Below, one piece after another: positions 1 through 5,151 of a stretch of DNA of 8,923 nucleotides. Position 1 is the stretch's first letter; each line of letters starts with the position of its first letter. The DNA comes from CAYJXA01 sp964404595 (GTDB taxonomy: Archaea > Nanobdellota > Nanobdellia > Woesearchaeales > GW2011-AR9). Made by a program: the position numbers and the translations under genes. The notes below the pieces were generated by a model that was given only the letters and a program-made list of their open reading frames with translations, ran no database searches and was not told the DNA's origin. The stretch lies in assembly GCA_964404595.1 (NCBI GenBank), contig CAYOKQ010000063.1, positions 1 through 8,923 on the forward strand. Direction: 5' to 3'.

Positions 1-167
1 AATTCTTTTTTATTTACTTTGACTTTTTTAGTTTCATCAGGGTATTTGTGAATTTTACCGTATTGAACTAAATAAGTGATATTAGTTGGTGTAACTGTTC
101 TTCCTAAATATTCACTAGCCCAATTGGAAGCCTCTTGTACTGATACTAACACTTTATTTACCACCAT
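1..167 (-). CDS. Probable DNA methyltransferase, N-terminal part only (cut by window edge)
   Basis: Only the first 55 codons are visible; the gene continues past the window start. The peptide begins MVVNKVLVSVQEASNWASEY and goes on through LGRTVTPTNITYLVQYGKI to a lysine-rich stretch. This matches, from memory, the small helix-turn-helix DNA-binding domain at the N-terminus of some type II DNA methyltransferases (VS-EAS-WA--YL---VT-SNI-YL-QYG-I). The catalytic motifs (FxGxG, DPPY/SPPY) lie outside the window, so the identification rests on this head domain alone. The ATG lies inside the end of the ribbon-helix-helix gene, with a 14-nt overlap in another frame, so the two are probably co-transcribed and translationally coupled. 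Alternatives are another protein with the same excisionase-like HTH head. Confidence is moderate. Confidence 0.55.
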   Translation of the reverse strand, partial: MVVNKVLVSVQEASNWASEYLGRTVTPTNITYLVQYGKIHKYPDETKKVKVNKKE

Positions 168-294
168 TTTTTATTTTTTCTTCCATGAAGACTTCTATGC
201 TTCGAGAGAGTGCTAGGGCATTTTTCTTACAGAATTCTCTATACTTTTCGTAAGTACTGTCATCAAGACTTAAAGTAACGTTCTTTTGGCTCAT
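154..294 (-). CDS. Ribbon-helix-helix (CopG/Arc-like) small DNA-binding protein
   Basis: A 46-aa protein, MSQKNVTLSLDDSTYEKYRE and onward, ending EEKIKNGGK. The layout fits a ribbon-helix-helix dimer: a short N-terminal strand (KNVTLSL, residues 4-10), helix 1 (DSTYEKYREFCKKN, 12-25), a turn, and helix 2 (SRSIEVFMEEKIKN, 30-43). Such proteins act as small repressors or antitoxins. The ATG is preceded by an SD-like AGAGGCGAT that pairs with the 16S tail. The 3' end overlaps the probable methyltransferase gene, so it is likely the regulator of a restriction-modification unit, in a role like that of a controller protein. A 10-bp-period direct repeat just downstream of the TATA box is a plausible operator. 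The fold is well supported by pattern; the regulatory role is inferred. Confidence 0.75.
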   Translation of the reverse strand: MSQKNVTLSLDDSTYEKYREFCKKNALALSRSIEVFMEEKIKNGGK

Positions 295-321
295 CTTATC
301 GCCTCTTTCTCTTTAAATGGA

Positions 322-340
322 TACAAATGATTACAAATGA
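322..340. repeat. Direct repeat TACAAATGA x2, candidate operator
   Basis: TACAAATGA occurs at 322-330 and again at 332-340, a period of 10 bp or about one DNA turn. It sits between the minus-strand TATA box (345-352) and the expected start of transcription (about 323) of the RHH/methyltransferase unit. RHH dimers commonly bind short tandem repeats on one DNA face, so this is a candidate autorepression site. The position is seen directly; the function is inferred. Confidence 0.45.
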
Positions 341-344
341 GCAA

Positions 345-360
345 GTATATAAATTTTTTG
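345..360 (-). promoter_or_regulatory. BRE/TATA promoter for the RHH-methyltransferase unit
   Basis: Read on the minus strand the sequence is CAAAAAATTTATATAC: a BRE-like CAAA element followed by the TATA box TTTATATA. Transcription would start about 26 nt on, near 323, leaving a leader of about 30 nt with an SD-like GAGG before the RHH start codon. Confidence 0.6.
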
Positions 361-386
361 GGCCATTTTCCAGTAGTATTGAATAT

Positions 387-397
387 CTTTATATATC
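387..397 (+). promoter_or_regulatory. TATA box for the 418-807 gene (leaderless)
   Basis: CTTTATATATC on the plus strand is centred about 26 nt before the ATG at 418. This spacing is typical of archaeal leaderless transcripts and is the main reason for choosing the 418 start. The box is divergent from the RHH promoter at 345-360. Confidence 0.55.
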
Positions 398-417
398 AGA
401 TTTACTTTTCTTTATTC

Positions 418-807
418 ATGATCACCCAGCAATTCCTGATCGAATTAGAATCAGCTGTTCTTCGATCCTATGCTCGGGCCCATCGCAAAGTTGGTTCTTT
501 TAGTGTGGGCAGTGATATAGTACAAGGAGTTGCCTATACCCAGAATTTCATGCAGGAATTTAACCAAGGAATGCACGAGCGACGTGCAGTGGTAGAAAAT
601 GAAATTCGCAGCGCGGGGCATGCCAAGGATTATCCAAAATTGGCAGATAAAGTTTTTTCTTTGGTGGAAAATCGGGTGAAAGCGAATTTAAACAGCACTA
701 TCTTGCAGAAGAAAACTGCCGATGACAAAGTAGTGAGGAAAATTGCCGAGGAAATTAAGAAAGATGTACGAAACTTGTTTTATCAAGGGTATCTGGGAAA
801 GTCATGA
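418..807 (+). CDS. Hypothetical helical protein, 129 aa
   Basis: Not recognised. The protein begins MITQQFLIELESAVLRSYAR and ends NLFYQGYLGKS. It contains no cysteine or tryptophan and has a high share of charged residues. It looks entirely helical, with an amphipathic N-terminal helix (2-23), a glycine/serine break (26-33, GSFSVGS), a central helical part (35-66) and a lysine-rich C-terminal half (72-122). No signal peptide or membrane segment is present. The frame is open upstream to an ATG at 337, but those 27 residues (hydrophobic, aromatic) are encoded by promoter sequence, and the TATA box at 387-397 favours a leaderless start at 418. The gene is convergent with the ribosomal operon, its TGA lying 67 nt from the rpoN stop. 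An inverted repeat (AAAATTC 808-814, GAATTTT 861-867) lies between them. It sits where rpoK/eno/rpsB often follow rpoN in other archaea. Confidence 0.65.
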   Translation: MITQQFLIELESAVLRSYARAHRKVGSFSVGSDIVQGVAYTQNFMQEFNQGMHERRAVVENEIRSAGHAKDYPKLADKVFSLVENRVKANLNSTILQKKTADDKVVRKIAEEIKKDVRNLFYQGYLGKS

Positions 808-874
808 AAAATTCGCCCAATTGAAAAGAAAATGACCACAAAAGAAAAGTTTGAAATGGTGAATTTTACTGTAC

Positions 875-1072
875 TTAACTTTTCTTAAATTCAGCCATGG
901 CATCAATCAAGTCTATATGGCCTAAAAATAATCCACGGCAGCAATAGCGTTCAAGTCCCAGCAAGTCTAATATCTTCTTGCGATCTTCTGCGCGCTCAAC
1001 CCGCTCAAGGTACTCTTCGTACAAATGCCCCACGGGCTTGGCGCAACTGATACAACGAATGGGTATGATCAT
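875..1072 (-). CDS. rpoN: DNA-directed RNA polymerase subunit N (Rpb10 homologue)
   Basis: A 65-aa protein of normal family length. Rpb10/RpoN is a small zinc-binding subunit that helps assemble the D-L platform of archaeal RNA polymerase. The zinc site is complete: Cys7 and Cys10 (MIIPIRCISC) and the adjacent pair Cys44-Cys45 (ERYCCRG). The family's conserved G-x-L-Y segment is also present (GHLYEEYLERV, residues 15-25). It is the last gene of the S13-to-RpoN operon, 23 nt after rpsI, with an SD-like GAGG eight nt before the ATG. No clear terminator hairpin follows the TAA, only short T-rich runs on the minus strand. Identification is secure. Confidence 0.96.
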   Translation of the reverse strand: MIIPIRCISCAKPVGHLYEEYLERVERAEDRKKILDLLGLERYCCRGLFLGHIDLIDAMAEFKKS

Positions 1073-1095
1073 TTTTTATTCCTCATCATTTTGAT

Positions 1096-1491
1096 TTAAC
1101 GGTATGACTTCTGCCGCTTTGCGCGTGCCTTGGAATCATTCGGTTTGCGAGTTTCCTTCCTTCTGACATCAGCGACCAGCAATAAGCGATCATATTCTTC
1201 AAAGATTGCCTTTAAACCCGGCTGATATTGCACTAATGCTCTGGCAATGGCTAATCTTGATGCATCGGCCTGTCCGTTTGATCCGCCGCCCATAACACTC
1301 ACATCAATGTTAAGACTTTTGGCCGTATCTCCGGCGATAAGTAAAGGTTCGGCTATTCGCAGGCGAAGCATATTACTGCTGTAATGTTCTAGCAAGCGTC
1401 CATTGATCTTAACCATTCCTTTGCCCGCATGCAATGTCGCCCTTGCAATAGCCTGTTTTCGCTTTCCCTGGGTTTGGATTATTTTTGCCAT
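1096..1491 (-). CDS. rpsI: Small-subunit ribosomal protein S9 (uS9)
   Basis: A 131-aa protein, MAKIIQTQGKRKQAIARATL and onward. The GKRKQAIARA start, the central VMGGGSNGQADASRLAIARAL segment (residues about 66-86) and the basic end KARAKRQKSYR are hallmarks of uS9. The C-terminal tail of this family reaches the P-site tRNA anticodon region; the usual terminal Lys/Arg is present (Tyr-Arg). Its ATG directly abuts the TAA of rplM with no spacing, so translation is probably coupled, helped by a GGTGGA purine run about 10 nt upstream. Length and order (L13-S9-RpoN) match the archaeal operon. Confidence 0.96.
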   Translation of the reverse strand: MAKIIQTQGKRKQAIARATLHAGKGMVKINGRLLEHYSSNMLRLRIAEPLLIAGDTAKSLNIDVSVMGGGSNGQADASRLAIARALVQYQPGLKAIFEEYDRLLLVADVRRKETRKPNDSKARAKRQKSYR

Positions 1492-1914
1492 TTATCGTTT
1501 TCCACCGATTTGGGTACATATCTCCCCCACGGTCATATATTTTAATGTAGGTAATTTTTCAACTGTAGCTTTAGGGATGGATATAAATTCTTTGCCTTCA
1601 AAACTTATCGGGATTCCCCGGTAGCAGATAATTTTCTTGTACGCTTCCCTGCCTCTAGCAGTTTTCCAGGGTAACATTCCCCGAACGCATCGCCGTACGA
1701 ACCGATCTGGTAATCGTGAATGAGTTTGACTTTTCAAAGGATATCCTTTTCGCTTACGCTTGACTAATTCACGAGCAAGCGTATTTGCTTTCTTCCCGCT
1801 GATGATGGCTTTTTCACAGTTAACAACCGCAACTTCTTCCCCAAGCAAGATGTCTTTTGCAGCCTGAGAACATAATCGTCCCAGGATTAAATCTTGAGCA
1901 TTATATATTTTCAT
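1492..1914 (-). CDS. rplM: Large-subunit ribosomal protein L13 (uL13)
   Basis: A 140-aa protein of normal archaeal length. uL13 motifs are clear: N-terminal DLILGRLCSQAAKDILLGEE, the VNCEKAIISGKK segment (residues about 31-42), and the basic core HSRLPDRFVRRCVRGMLPWK (about 65-84), which contacts 23S rRNA. It is an early-assembly protein of the 50S subunit. It lies two nt after rpl18e and directly abuts rpsI. An SD-like GAGG lies about 14 nt upstream, inside the end of rpl18e. Nothing is unusual. Confidence 0.96.
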   Translation of the reverse strand: MKIYNAQDLILGRLCSQAAKDILLGEEVAVVNCEKAIISGKKANTLARELVKRKRKGYPLKSQTHSRLPDRFVRRCVRGMLPWKTARGREAYKKIICYRGIPISFEGKEFISIPKATVEKLPTLKYMTVGEICTQIGGKR

Positions 1915-1916
1915 GT

Positions 1917-2276
1917 TTATCCGAGTATCCTCACTTTTTTTCCTTGTGGATTTTCCTGAAGCAGTTCTGAAATAGTTAAAGCCCTTCCTTTTGCCTGCAT
2001 AATTTTTTCTTTAGCGCCAGCGGAAAAATTGATGGCAGCAACATCTATTTTTTTATGCAATTCGCCAACACTCAGTACTTTTCCAGGAACAATGACCATT
2101 TCCCCTTCCTGAGCATATTTGTCGATTTTATAGACATTCACAACTCTGCGCTGCCGACTGGGCTTATGTAGCTCCTGCGTAATTCGTTTCCAAAACCGGC
2201 TTTGTCTTGCCTTGGGTTCGAGCTGTGCAAGCAAAGCCTGAAGTTCATAATTGGTCGGACCGGTTAGACGTACCAT
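1917..2276 (-). CDS. Large-subunit ribosomal protein L18e (eL18)
   Basis: A 119-aa protein, specific to archaea and eukaryotes, and of normal archaeal length. It begins MVRLTGPTNYELQALLAQLE and contains the family's basic RFWKRITQELHKPSRQRRVVNVYKI block and the L15-like core GEMVIVPGKVLSVGEL (about 58-73), followed by IDVAAINFSAGAKEKI. Two-nt spacers separate it from rpoD upstream and rplM downstream. Its presence is one of the plain markers that the window is archaeal. The usual symbol is rpl18e; it is not equivalent to bacterial rplR. Confidence 0.95.
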   Translation of the reverse strand: MVRLTGPTNYELQALLAQLEPKARQSRFWKRITQELHKPSRQRRVVNVYKIDKYAQEGEMVIVPGKVLSVGELHKKIDVAAINFSAGAKEKIMQAKGRALTISELLQENPQGKKVRILG

Positions 2277-2278
2277 GA

Positions 2279-3055
2279 TTATAATTGATTCTCCAGCTCC
2301 TGAGCTTTTTCTATGAGTATGTCCGCACTTTGATTTAGCATTTCTTTACTGCTTAGCTGCCCCCAGCTTTCCAAAGTGAAAATGATATTATTGCTGTATT
2401 CCAAAGAGATTCCCTTATCCAAATCAGTATAATATTCAAGCAGATAGCTTTCTTTAACTTTCTCTTCATCAACATCAAGTTTATTTCCTTTGAGCACTAA
2501 TACCCCGTCTGAAGACTTTGAAGCGATAAAGTGAGCATCAGCAACTTTACCTACCGTGAGAACTGGTTCTTTTTTATAATATGCCCAGCCCGGTGCCCAT
2601 TTTGCATGATCTTTTCCTTTTCCTAAGATTGCGGTAAGAAGAACATCCACTTTCTGCTTGGCGAGTAATTTAACCAGAGGCATTTTAGGATAGGCAAAGA
2701 CGCATTTAGGATCCGCACTTTGTGCATCTTCTGCATAGACATATCCTTTTCGGCCAACTTTCAGGGTTATTTTCAATTCGCATCGTGCACATCCTTCACC
2801 GTTGCACTTGCATTTTTCTTTGAATTCATATCCTTTCAAGTCGGTTTTAATAGGAGTGAGACCCAGCCGCAAGCCGAGCATCTCATCATATAATGCAGAA
2901 CTATTGTCTTTGATCTCAATATCTTCAACCGCTAAAGTAGGAACTTCCTCCAGAATGAGCCTGCGAATAGTATTGGCGAATATCTCATCACATTCTTTCA
3001 AAAGGAGCACAAGCTTATTCTTTTTCTTTTCTTCTTTGAGTTTTTCGATTTTCAT
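2279..3055 (-). CDS. rpoD: DNA-directed RNA polymerase subunit D (Rpb3/alpha homologue)
   Basis: A 258-aa protein. RpoD pairs with RpoL to form the assembly platform corresponding to the bacterial alpha dimer; both partners occur in this window. The alpha-family signature is at the N-terminus (CDEIFANTIRRLILEEVPTL, residues 22-41), followed by LYDEMLGLRLGLTPIKTD (55-72). The insert domain carries four cysteines, Cys82, Cys84, Cys89 and Cys92 (KCKCNGEGCARC). This is a compact metal site; some archaeal RpoD proteins bind Fe-S clusters in a larger ferredoxin-like version of this insert, which is not present here. The C-terminal dimerisation helix ends ADILIEKAQELENQL. No SD precedes the ATG, and the 54-nt spacer to rpsK holds a tandem repeat. 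This rpoD is not the bacterial sigma factor of the same name. Confidence 0.96.
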   Translation of the reverse strand: MKIEKLKEEKKKNKLVLLLKECDEIFANTIRRLILEEVPTLAVEDIEIKDNSSALYDEMLGLRLGLTPIKTDLKGYEFKEKCKCNGEGCARCELKITLKVGRKGYVYAEDAQSADPKCVFAYPKMPLVKLLAKQKVDVLLTAILGKGKDHAKWAPGWAYYKKEPVLTVGKVADAHFIASKSSDGVLVLKGNKLDVDEEKVKESYLLEYYTDLDKGISLEYSNNIIFTLESWGQLSSKEMLNQSADILIEKAQELENQL

Positions 3056-3080
3056 GGTATAATCTTTTTATTATTTGATA

Positions 3081-3108
3081 TTATTATTTTGATGTTATTA
3101 TTTTGATG
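3081..3108. repeat. 14-bp tandem repeat in the rpsK-rpoD spacer
   Basis: TTATTATTTTGATG occurs twice in perfect tandem (3081-3094, 3095-3108), with a degraded third unit at about 3068-3080. It fills most of the 54-nt spacer between rpsK and rpoD, the only sizeable spacer inside the operon. It has no stable hairpin and is probably slippage-derived. Confidence 0.8.
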
Positions 3109-3109
3109 T

Positions 3110-3550
3110 TTATACTCTTCGTCCCCGTCTTCCACCTTTCATCCGGCAGCCATTGTGAGGCTCTGGCGTCACTTCTTCAATTTTGCCAATCCTAATGCCT
3201 TCACGAGGAAAGGTTCGGATAGCCGCCTGTGCCCCCGGACCTGGTGTTTTTGGACCATTGTGCCCGCCTTGCGCTCGCACCCGAATAAATAGCCCATTAA
3301 TTCCTTTTTCTTTGATAATTTCAGCGACTTTTTTTGCTGCTCCCATGGCGGCGGTAGGTGAACTTTCAAGCCGATCCTGTTTTACAATCTGCCCACCACT
3401 TGATCTGGCCAGAGTTTCAGTTCCGGTAATGTCGGTAACGGTAATGATGGTGTTATTGTATGACGAATAAATATGAGCAATTCCCCAACGCATTTTAGGG
3501 AAGGATCGTTGATCTTGCGGCGCTCTTGATGGTGATGGCTCTGGTGTCAT
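3110..3550 (-). CDS. rpsK: Small-subunit ribosomal protein S11 (uS11)
   Basis: A 146-aa protein. The uS11 core starts at about residue 21 (RWGIAHIYSSYNNTIITVTD) and includes ARSSGGQIVKQDRLESSPTA, the KTPGPGAQAAIR loop (about 105-116) and the basic end GCRMKGGRRGRRV. uS11 lines the platform of the 30S subunit near the mRNA exit and anti-SD helix. The first 20 residues form a proline/serine-rich extension (MTPEPSPSRAPQDQRSFPK), somewhat longer than in many archaea. The ATG overlaps the S4 stop by four nt (ATGA) and has a good SD, GGAGG with seven nt spacing, located inside the S4 tail. Both facts support this start over the internal Met20. Confidence 0.96.
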   Translation of the reverse strand: MTPEPSPSRAPQDQRSFPKMRWGIAHIYSSYNNTIITVTDITGTETLARSSGGQIVKQDRLESSPTAAMGAAKKVAEIIKEKGINGLFIRVRAQGGHNGPKTPGPGAQAAIRTFPREGIRIGKIEEVTPEPHNGCRMKGGRRGRRV

Positions 3551-4028
3551 GCTGCTTCCTCCATCTTAGCTTCACTTGCTGCAGGTGCCGCAGCGGCCGT
3601 TCGTTCAGGATGATCGCTGCTTTTTAATGCTGATCGCTCGTGGAATGATAACGCTGCTTCTTCCTGCAATGAGGTTAAATATGAAGGGGAGGTGATTTCT
3701 TTGCTGCCGATAATGATATGCCGATGAGTAATAAACTGGCGCGCCTGATGCATCGTTTTTGAGAGGCCTTTTCTGCAGACTAAACTTTGCAGGCGGCGTT
3801 CAAGAACGTCTTTAATCTCTAAACTTAAAACGTGATCTAATTTTGCAGCCGTCTGTAATAATCAGAGCTTTTGTAATTTCTGCGTCATTTGCTGGCCTTC
3901 CTTAGCTCCCTGCAAACTGGAGTAAGCAATAAGGCGCTTGGCGATATCTTTATATTTTTTTAAAAAGGAACTGGCGATGTAAATTTCCTTTTTCTTTTTT
4001 AGTATGTATTCTTTTCGACGTCTAAGTT
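3547..4028 (-). pseudogene. rpsD: Ribosomal protein S4 (uS4), C-terminal part with in-frame TGA; second diverged version
   Basis: Translated from the N-gap edge, this fragment aligns with S4 from about residue 27 to the end: RRRKEYILKKKKEIYIASSF, then the S4 RNA-binding domain (DVLERRLQSLVCRKGLSKT, MHQARQFITHRHIIIGSKEI, SPSYLT) and an Ala/Glu-rich archaeal tail. A TGA at 3862-3864 falls exactly where the upstream version and the family have glycine (KL-Gly-LL); the frame continues unchanged on both sides, giving 104 further residues from 3861. The stretch repeats the part of S4 already encoded before the gap, with mostly synonymous differences, so it looks like a functional S4 from a related genome rather than decay. 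A sequencing or assembly error is the simplest reading of the TGA. It may be a real gene; it is typed pseudogene only for the stop. Confidence 0.8.
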
Positions 4029-4038
4029 NNNNNNNNNN
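4029..4038. other. Assembly gap (10 Ns) inside the S4 gene
   Basis: Exactly ten Ns, a typical scaffolding placeholder. The sequences on its two sides both encode S4 residues of about 27-98, so the true relation of the two contigs is an overlap with divergence and not a 10-nt gap. Confidence 0.95.
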
Positions 4039-4332
4039 TTTCAGTTCTAAACTAAGCACGGCATCTAATTTTGCGCCCGCTTGCAGTAAACCCAGTCGCT
4101 GCAATTTTTCGGTCATCTGTAATCCTTCTTTGGCGCCTTGTGTACTTCTGTCGGCAATCAATCGTTTGGCGATATCTTTATATTTTTTTAAGAATGAACT
4201 GGCGATATAGATCTCTTTTTTCTTGGTCAGGCCAAAATCTTTGCGCAATTTACCTTCCGTTTCAATAGCATTTTTATTCCACGGATGAGCGGGCGTATCG
4301 TACTTCTTTTTGAATTTTTTAGGATCTCCCAT
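4039..4332 (-). CDS. rpsD: Ribosomal protein S4 (uS4), N-terminal 98 residues, broken by gap
   Basis: This encodes the start of archaeal S4: MGDPKKFKKKYDTPAHPWNK, then the helical domain EIYIASSFLKKYKDIAKRLI (residues 40-59) and LQRLGLLQAGAKLDAVLSLE (77-96), ending at Lys98 against the N-run. uS4 is a primary 16S-binding protein that nucleates 30S body assembly. The start is clear: the family's MGDPKK opening, three nt after the rpsM stop. As scaffolded, the frame stays open through the Ns into a second, diverged copy of residues 27-80 and stops at 3862. That produces a false 156-aa hybrid with the same helix block twice. The expected continuation is the S4 RNA-binding domain, found at 3547-3861. 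Confidence 0.92.
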
Positions 4333-4335
4333 GGT

Positions 4336-4549
4336 TTATTTCTTTCCTTTTCCTCCTTCTTTCTTGCCGCCCTCTTTATCTCCTGCAGCGGGAGCAACTT
4401 TCTTCTTGACCACACCAACGACTTTACCTTTATTACGTCTGAAGTTGGATCTGGTGCGCTGGCCGCGAACAGGCTGGCCGTGAATATGCCTAATACCTTT
4501 ATAGGACCGCATCCTTTTCATCATTTTAATATCATTATCTTGAACATAA
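4336..4549 (-). CDS. rpsM: Ribosomal protein S13 (uS13), C-terminal part
   Basis: Read in the S13 frame from the TAT codon at 4548, this gives 70 residues: YVQDNDIKMMKRMRSYKGIR, then HIHGQPVRGQRTRSNFRRNK and a Lys/Gly-rich tail. The RSYKGIRHIHGQPVRGQRTRS block is the uS13 signature (bacterial form RCYRGIRH-GLPVRGQRT) that reaches the P-site tRNA. An ATG-initiated reading starting at 4524 would miss the first eight residues and is an artefact of the gap. The tail KEGGKKEGGKGKK is a low-complexity basic extension longer than usual. It is followed three nt later by rpsD. Confidence 0.92.
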
Positions 4550-4559
4550 NNNNNNNNNN
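4550..4559. other. Assembly gap (10 Ns) inside the S13 gene
   Basis: There are ten Ns. Between the last good codon on one side (Thr103) and the first on the other (Tyr) there are 13 positions, not a multiple of three, so ten cannot be the true gap length. Comparison with the family (TGT-D-L-x-YVQDNDI) suggests that only about three residues are missing. Confidence 0.95.
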
Positions 4560-4870
4560 AGAGTTCCGGTGATCAGATGCTTATCTTCTCCTGTTTCTGC
4601 GTCTTTGCGCCGATTGATCATCCACGAGGGAATCCCGTTCTTTAAAGGGTTGGTAATAATGTCATTTAATCTTTTGATCTGCTCCTCGGTAACATTTCCT
4701 GCTTTGACCTCTTTGGGCACCTGAGCTAAAGAACAGACAGCATCAGCGAAATTAATGCCGATGCCTTTAATATTGGTCAAAGCCCAGTGGATCGGCTTAT
4801 CTCCAGGAAGATCGACGTTCACAACTCGAATTATATGCTTAAAAGACGGTGATGGTGGTAGTTCTGCCAT
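4560..4870 (-). CDS. rpsM: Ribosomal protein S13 (uS13), N-terminal 103 residues
   Basis: First gene of the ribosomal operon, broken by the N-gap. It encodes MAELPPSPSFKHIIRVVNVD, then LPGDKPIHWALTNIKGIGIN (residues 21-40), the helix-hairpin-helix-like segment conserved in uS13, and PSWMINRRKDAETGEDKHLI (81-100), typical of archaeal and eukaryotic S13/S18. uS13 sits in the head of the 30S subunit and bridges to the 50S. With the C-terminal part the protein would be about 176 residues, a little long because of the basic tail. The start is the first ATG after the promoter; no SD is visible, and the leader is about 70 nt if the TATA at 4964 is used. Confidence 0.94.
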
Positions 4871-4963
4871 TTTTAAATTTAATATGCCGAGAATACTTCG
4901 CTTTTAGATCAGGATAGCCCTAATGCGCGTTAACTCGGACTTGAGGCAGTAAATTAGGGGGTG

Positions 4964-4979
4964 TTTTATAAAGGTTTCC
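4964..4979 (-). promoter_or_regulatory. BRE/TATA promoter of the S13-RpoN operon
   Basis: Minus strand GGAAACCTTTATAAAA: BRE (GAAA plus two bases) directly followed by TATA box TTTATAAAA. The expected start is near 4942, giving a leader of about 70 nt before rpsM. The BRE also forms the outer arm of an inverted repeat (4973-5005), so anything binding or extruding that repeat would compete with TFB. Confidence 0.65.
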
Positions 4980-5005
4980 AAAATTTTCCGGAAAATTTTG
5001 AAACC
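4973..5005. repeat. Perfect 22-bp palindrome with extended arms, next to the operon BRE
   Basis: The core at 4979-5000 has 11-bp arms (CAAAATTTTCC and its complement) with no spacer. The arms extend outward as GGTTT (4973-4977) pairing AAACC (5001-5005), leaving one unpaired C at 4978. The outer left arm is the BRE of the ribosomal operon promoter. No T-tract follows on either strand, so a terminator is unlikely. A protein-binding site or cruciform-prone element fits better. Confidence 0.75.
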
Positions 5006-5034
5006 CAAAAAAACAGTGTTTTTTACAGGGGTTT
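5001..5034. repeat. Second inverted repeat sharing an arm with the palindrome
   Basis: AAAAAACA (5008-5015) and TGTTTTTT (5017-5024) are perfect complements around a single G. Outside them AAACCC (5001-5006) can pair with GGGTTT (5029-5034) across a small asymmetric loop. The AAACC arm is the same one used by the 4973-5005 repeat, so the two structures exclude each other. Confidence 0.6.
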
Positions 5035-5120
5035 CTTTTTGAAGATTGAAAAAAAGCAAAATGGCATGGCATTAAATGAAACTAAATTGTAACCACTCAT
5101 AGATAATAACTAAAGAAAGA

Positions 5121-5128
5121 TTTATAAA
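5121..5128 (+). promoter_or_regulatory. TATA box of the metallophosphoesterase gene (leaderless)
   Basis: TTTATAAA preceded by purine-rich GAAAGA (BRE-like), centred about 27 nt before the ATG at 5152. This predicts transcription starting at or within a few bases of the start codon, and no SD is present. Confidence 0.6.
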
Positions 5129-5151
5129 TCCAGCTCTTTTCTTAACACAAA

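Noticed and set aside
337..417. N-terminal extension of the 418-807 gene to an ATG at 337, giving a hydrophobic leader
   Set aside because: The 27 added residues are encoded by the promoter region, including the TATA box at 387-397; spacing supports a leaderless start at 418.
832..888. Plus-strand 18-codon ORF after the 418-807 gene
   Set aside because: Too short, no RBS or promoter, and it overlaps the rpoN 3' end in antisense; length is expected by chance.
3068..3108. Tandem repeats as a CRISPR remnant
   Set aside because: Units are 14 bp, directly adjacent, without spacers; no CRISPR array is present in the window.
3183..3470. Plus-strand ORF opposite S11, and similar long frames opposite S9/L13, RpoD, S4/S13 and the primase
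   Set aside because: They lie in full antisense to securely identified genes, have no family features, and follow from the codon composition of the real genes.
3862..3864. Genome-wide recoding of TGA to glycine
   Set aside because: S4 overlaps S11 by ATGA and the 418-807 gene ends with TGA at plausible places; a single TGA in a suspect assembly region is better explained by error.
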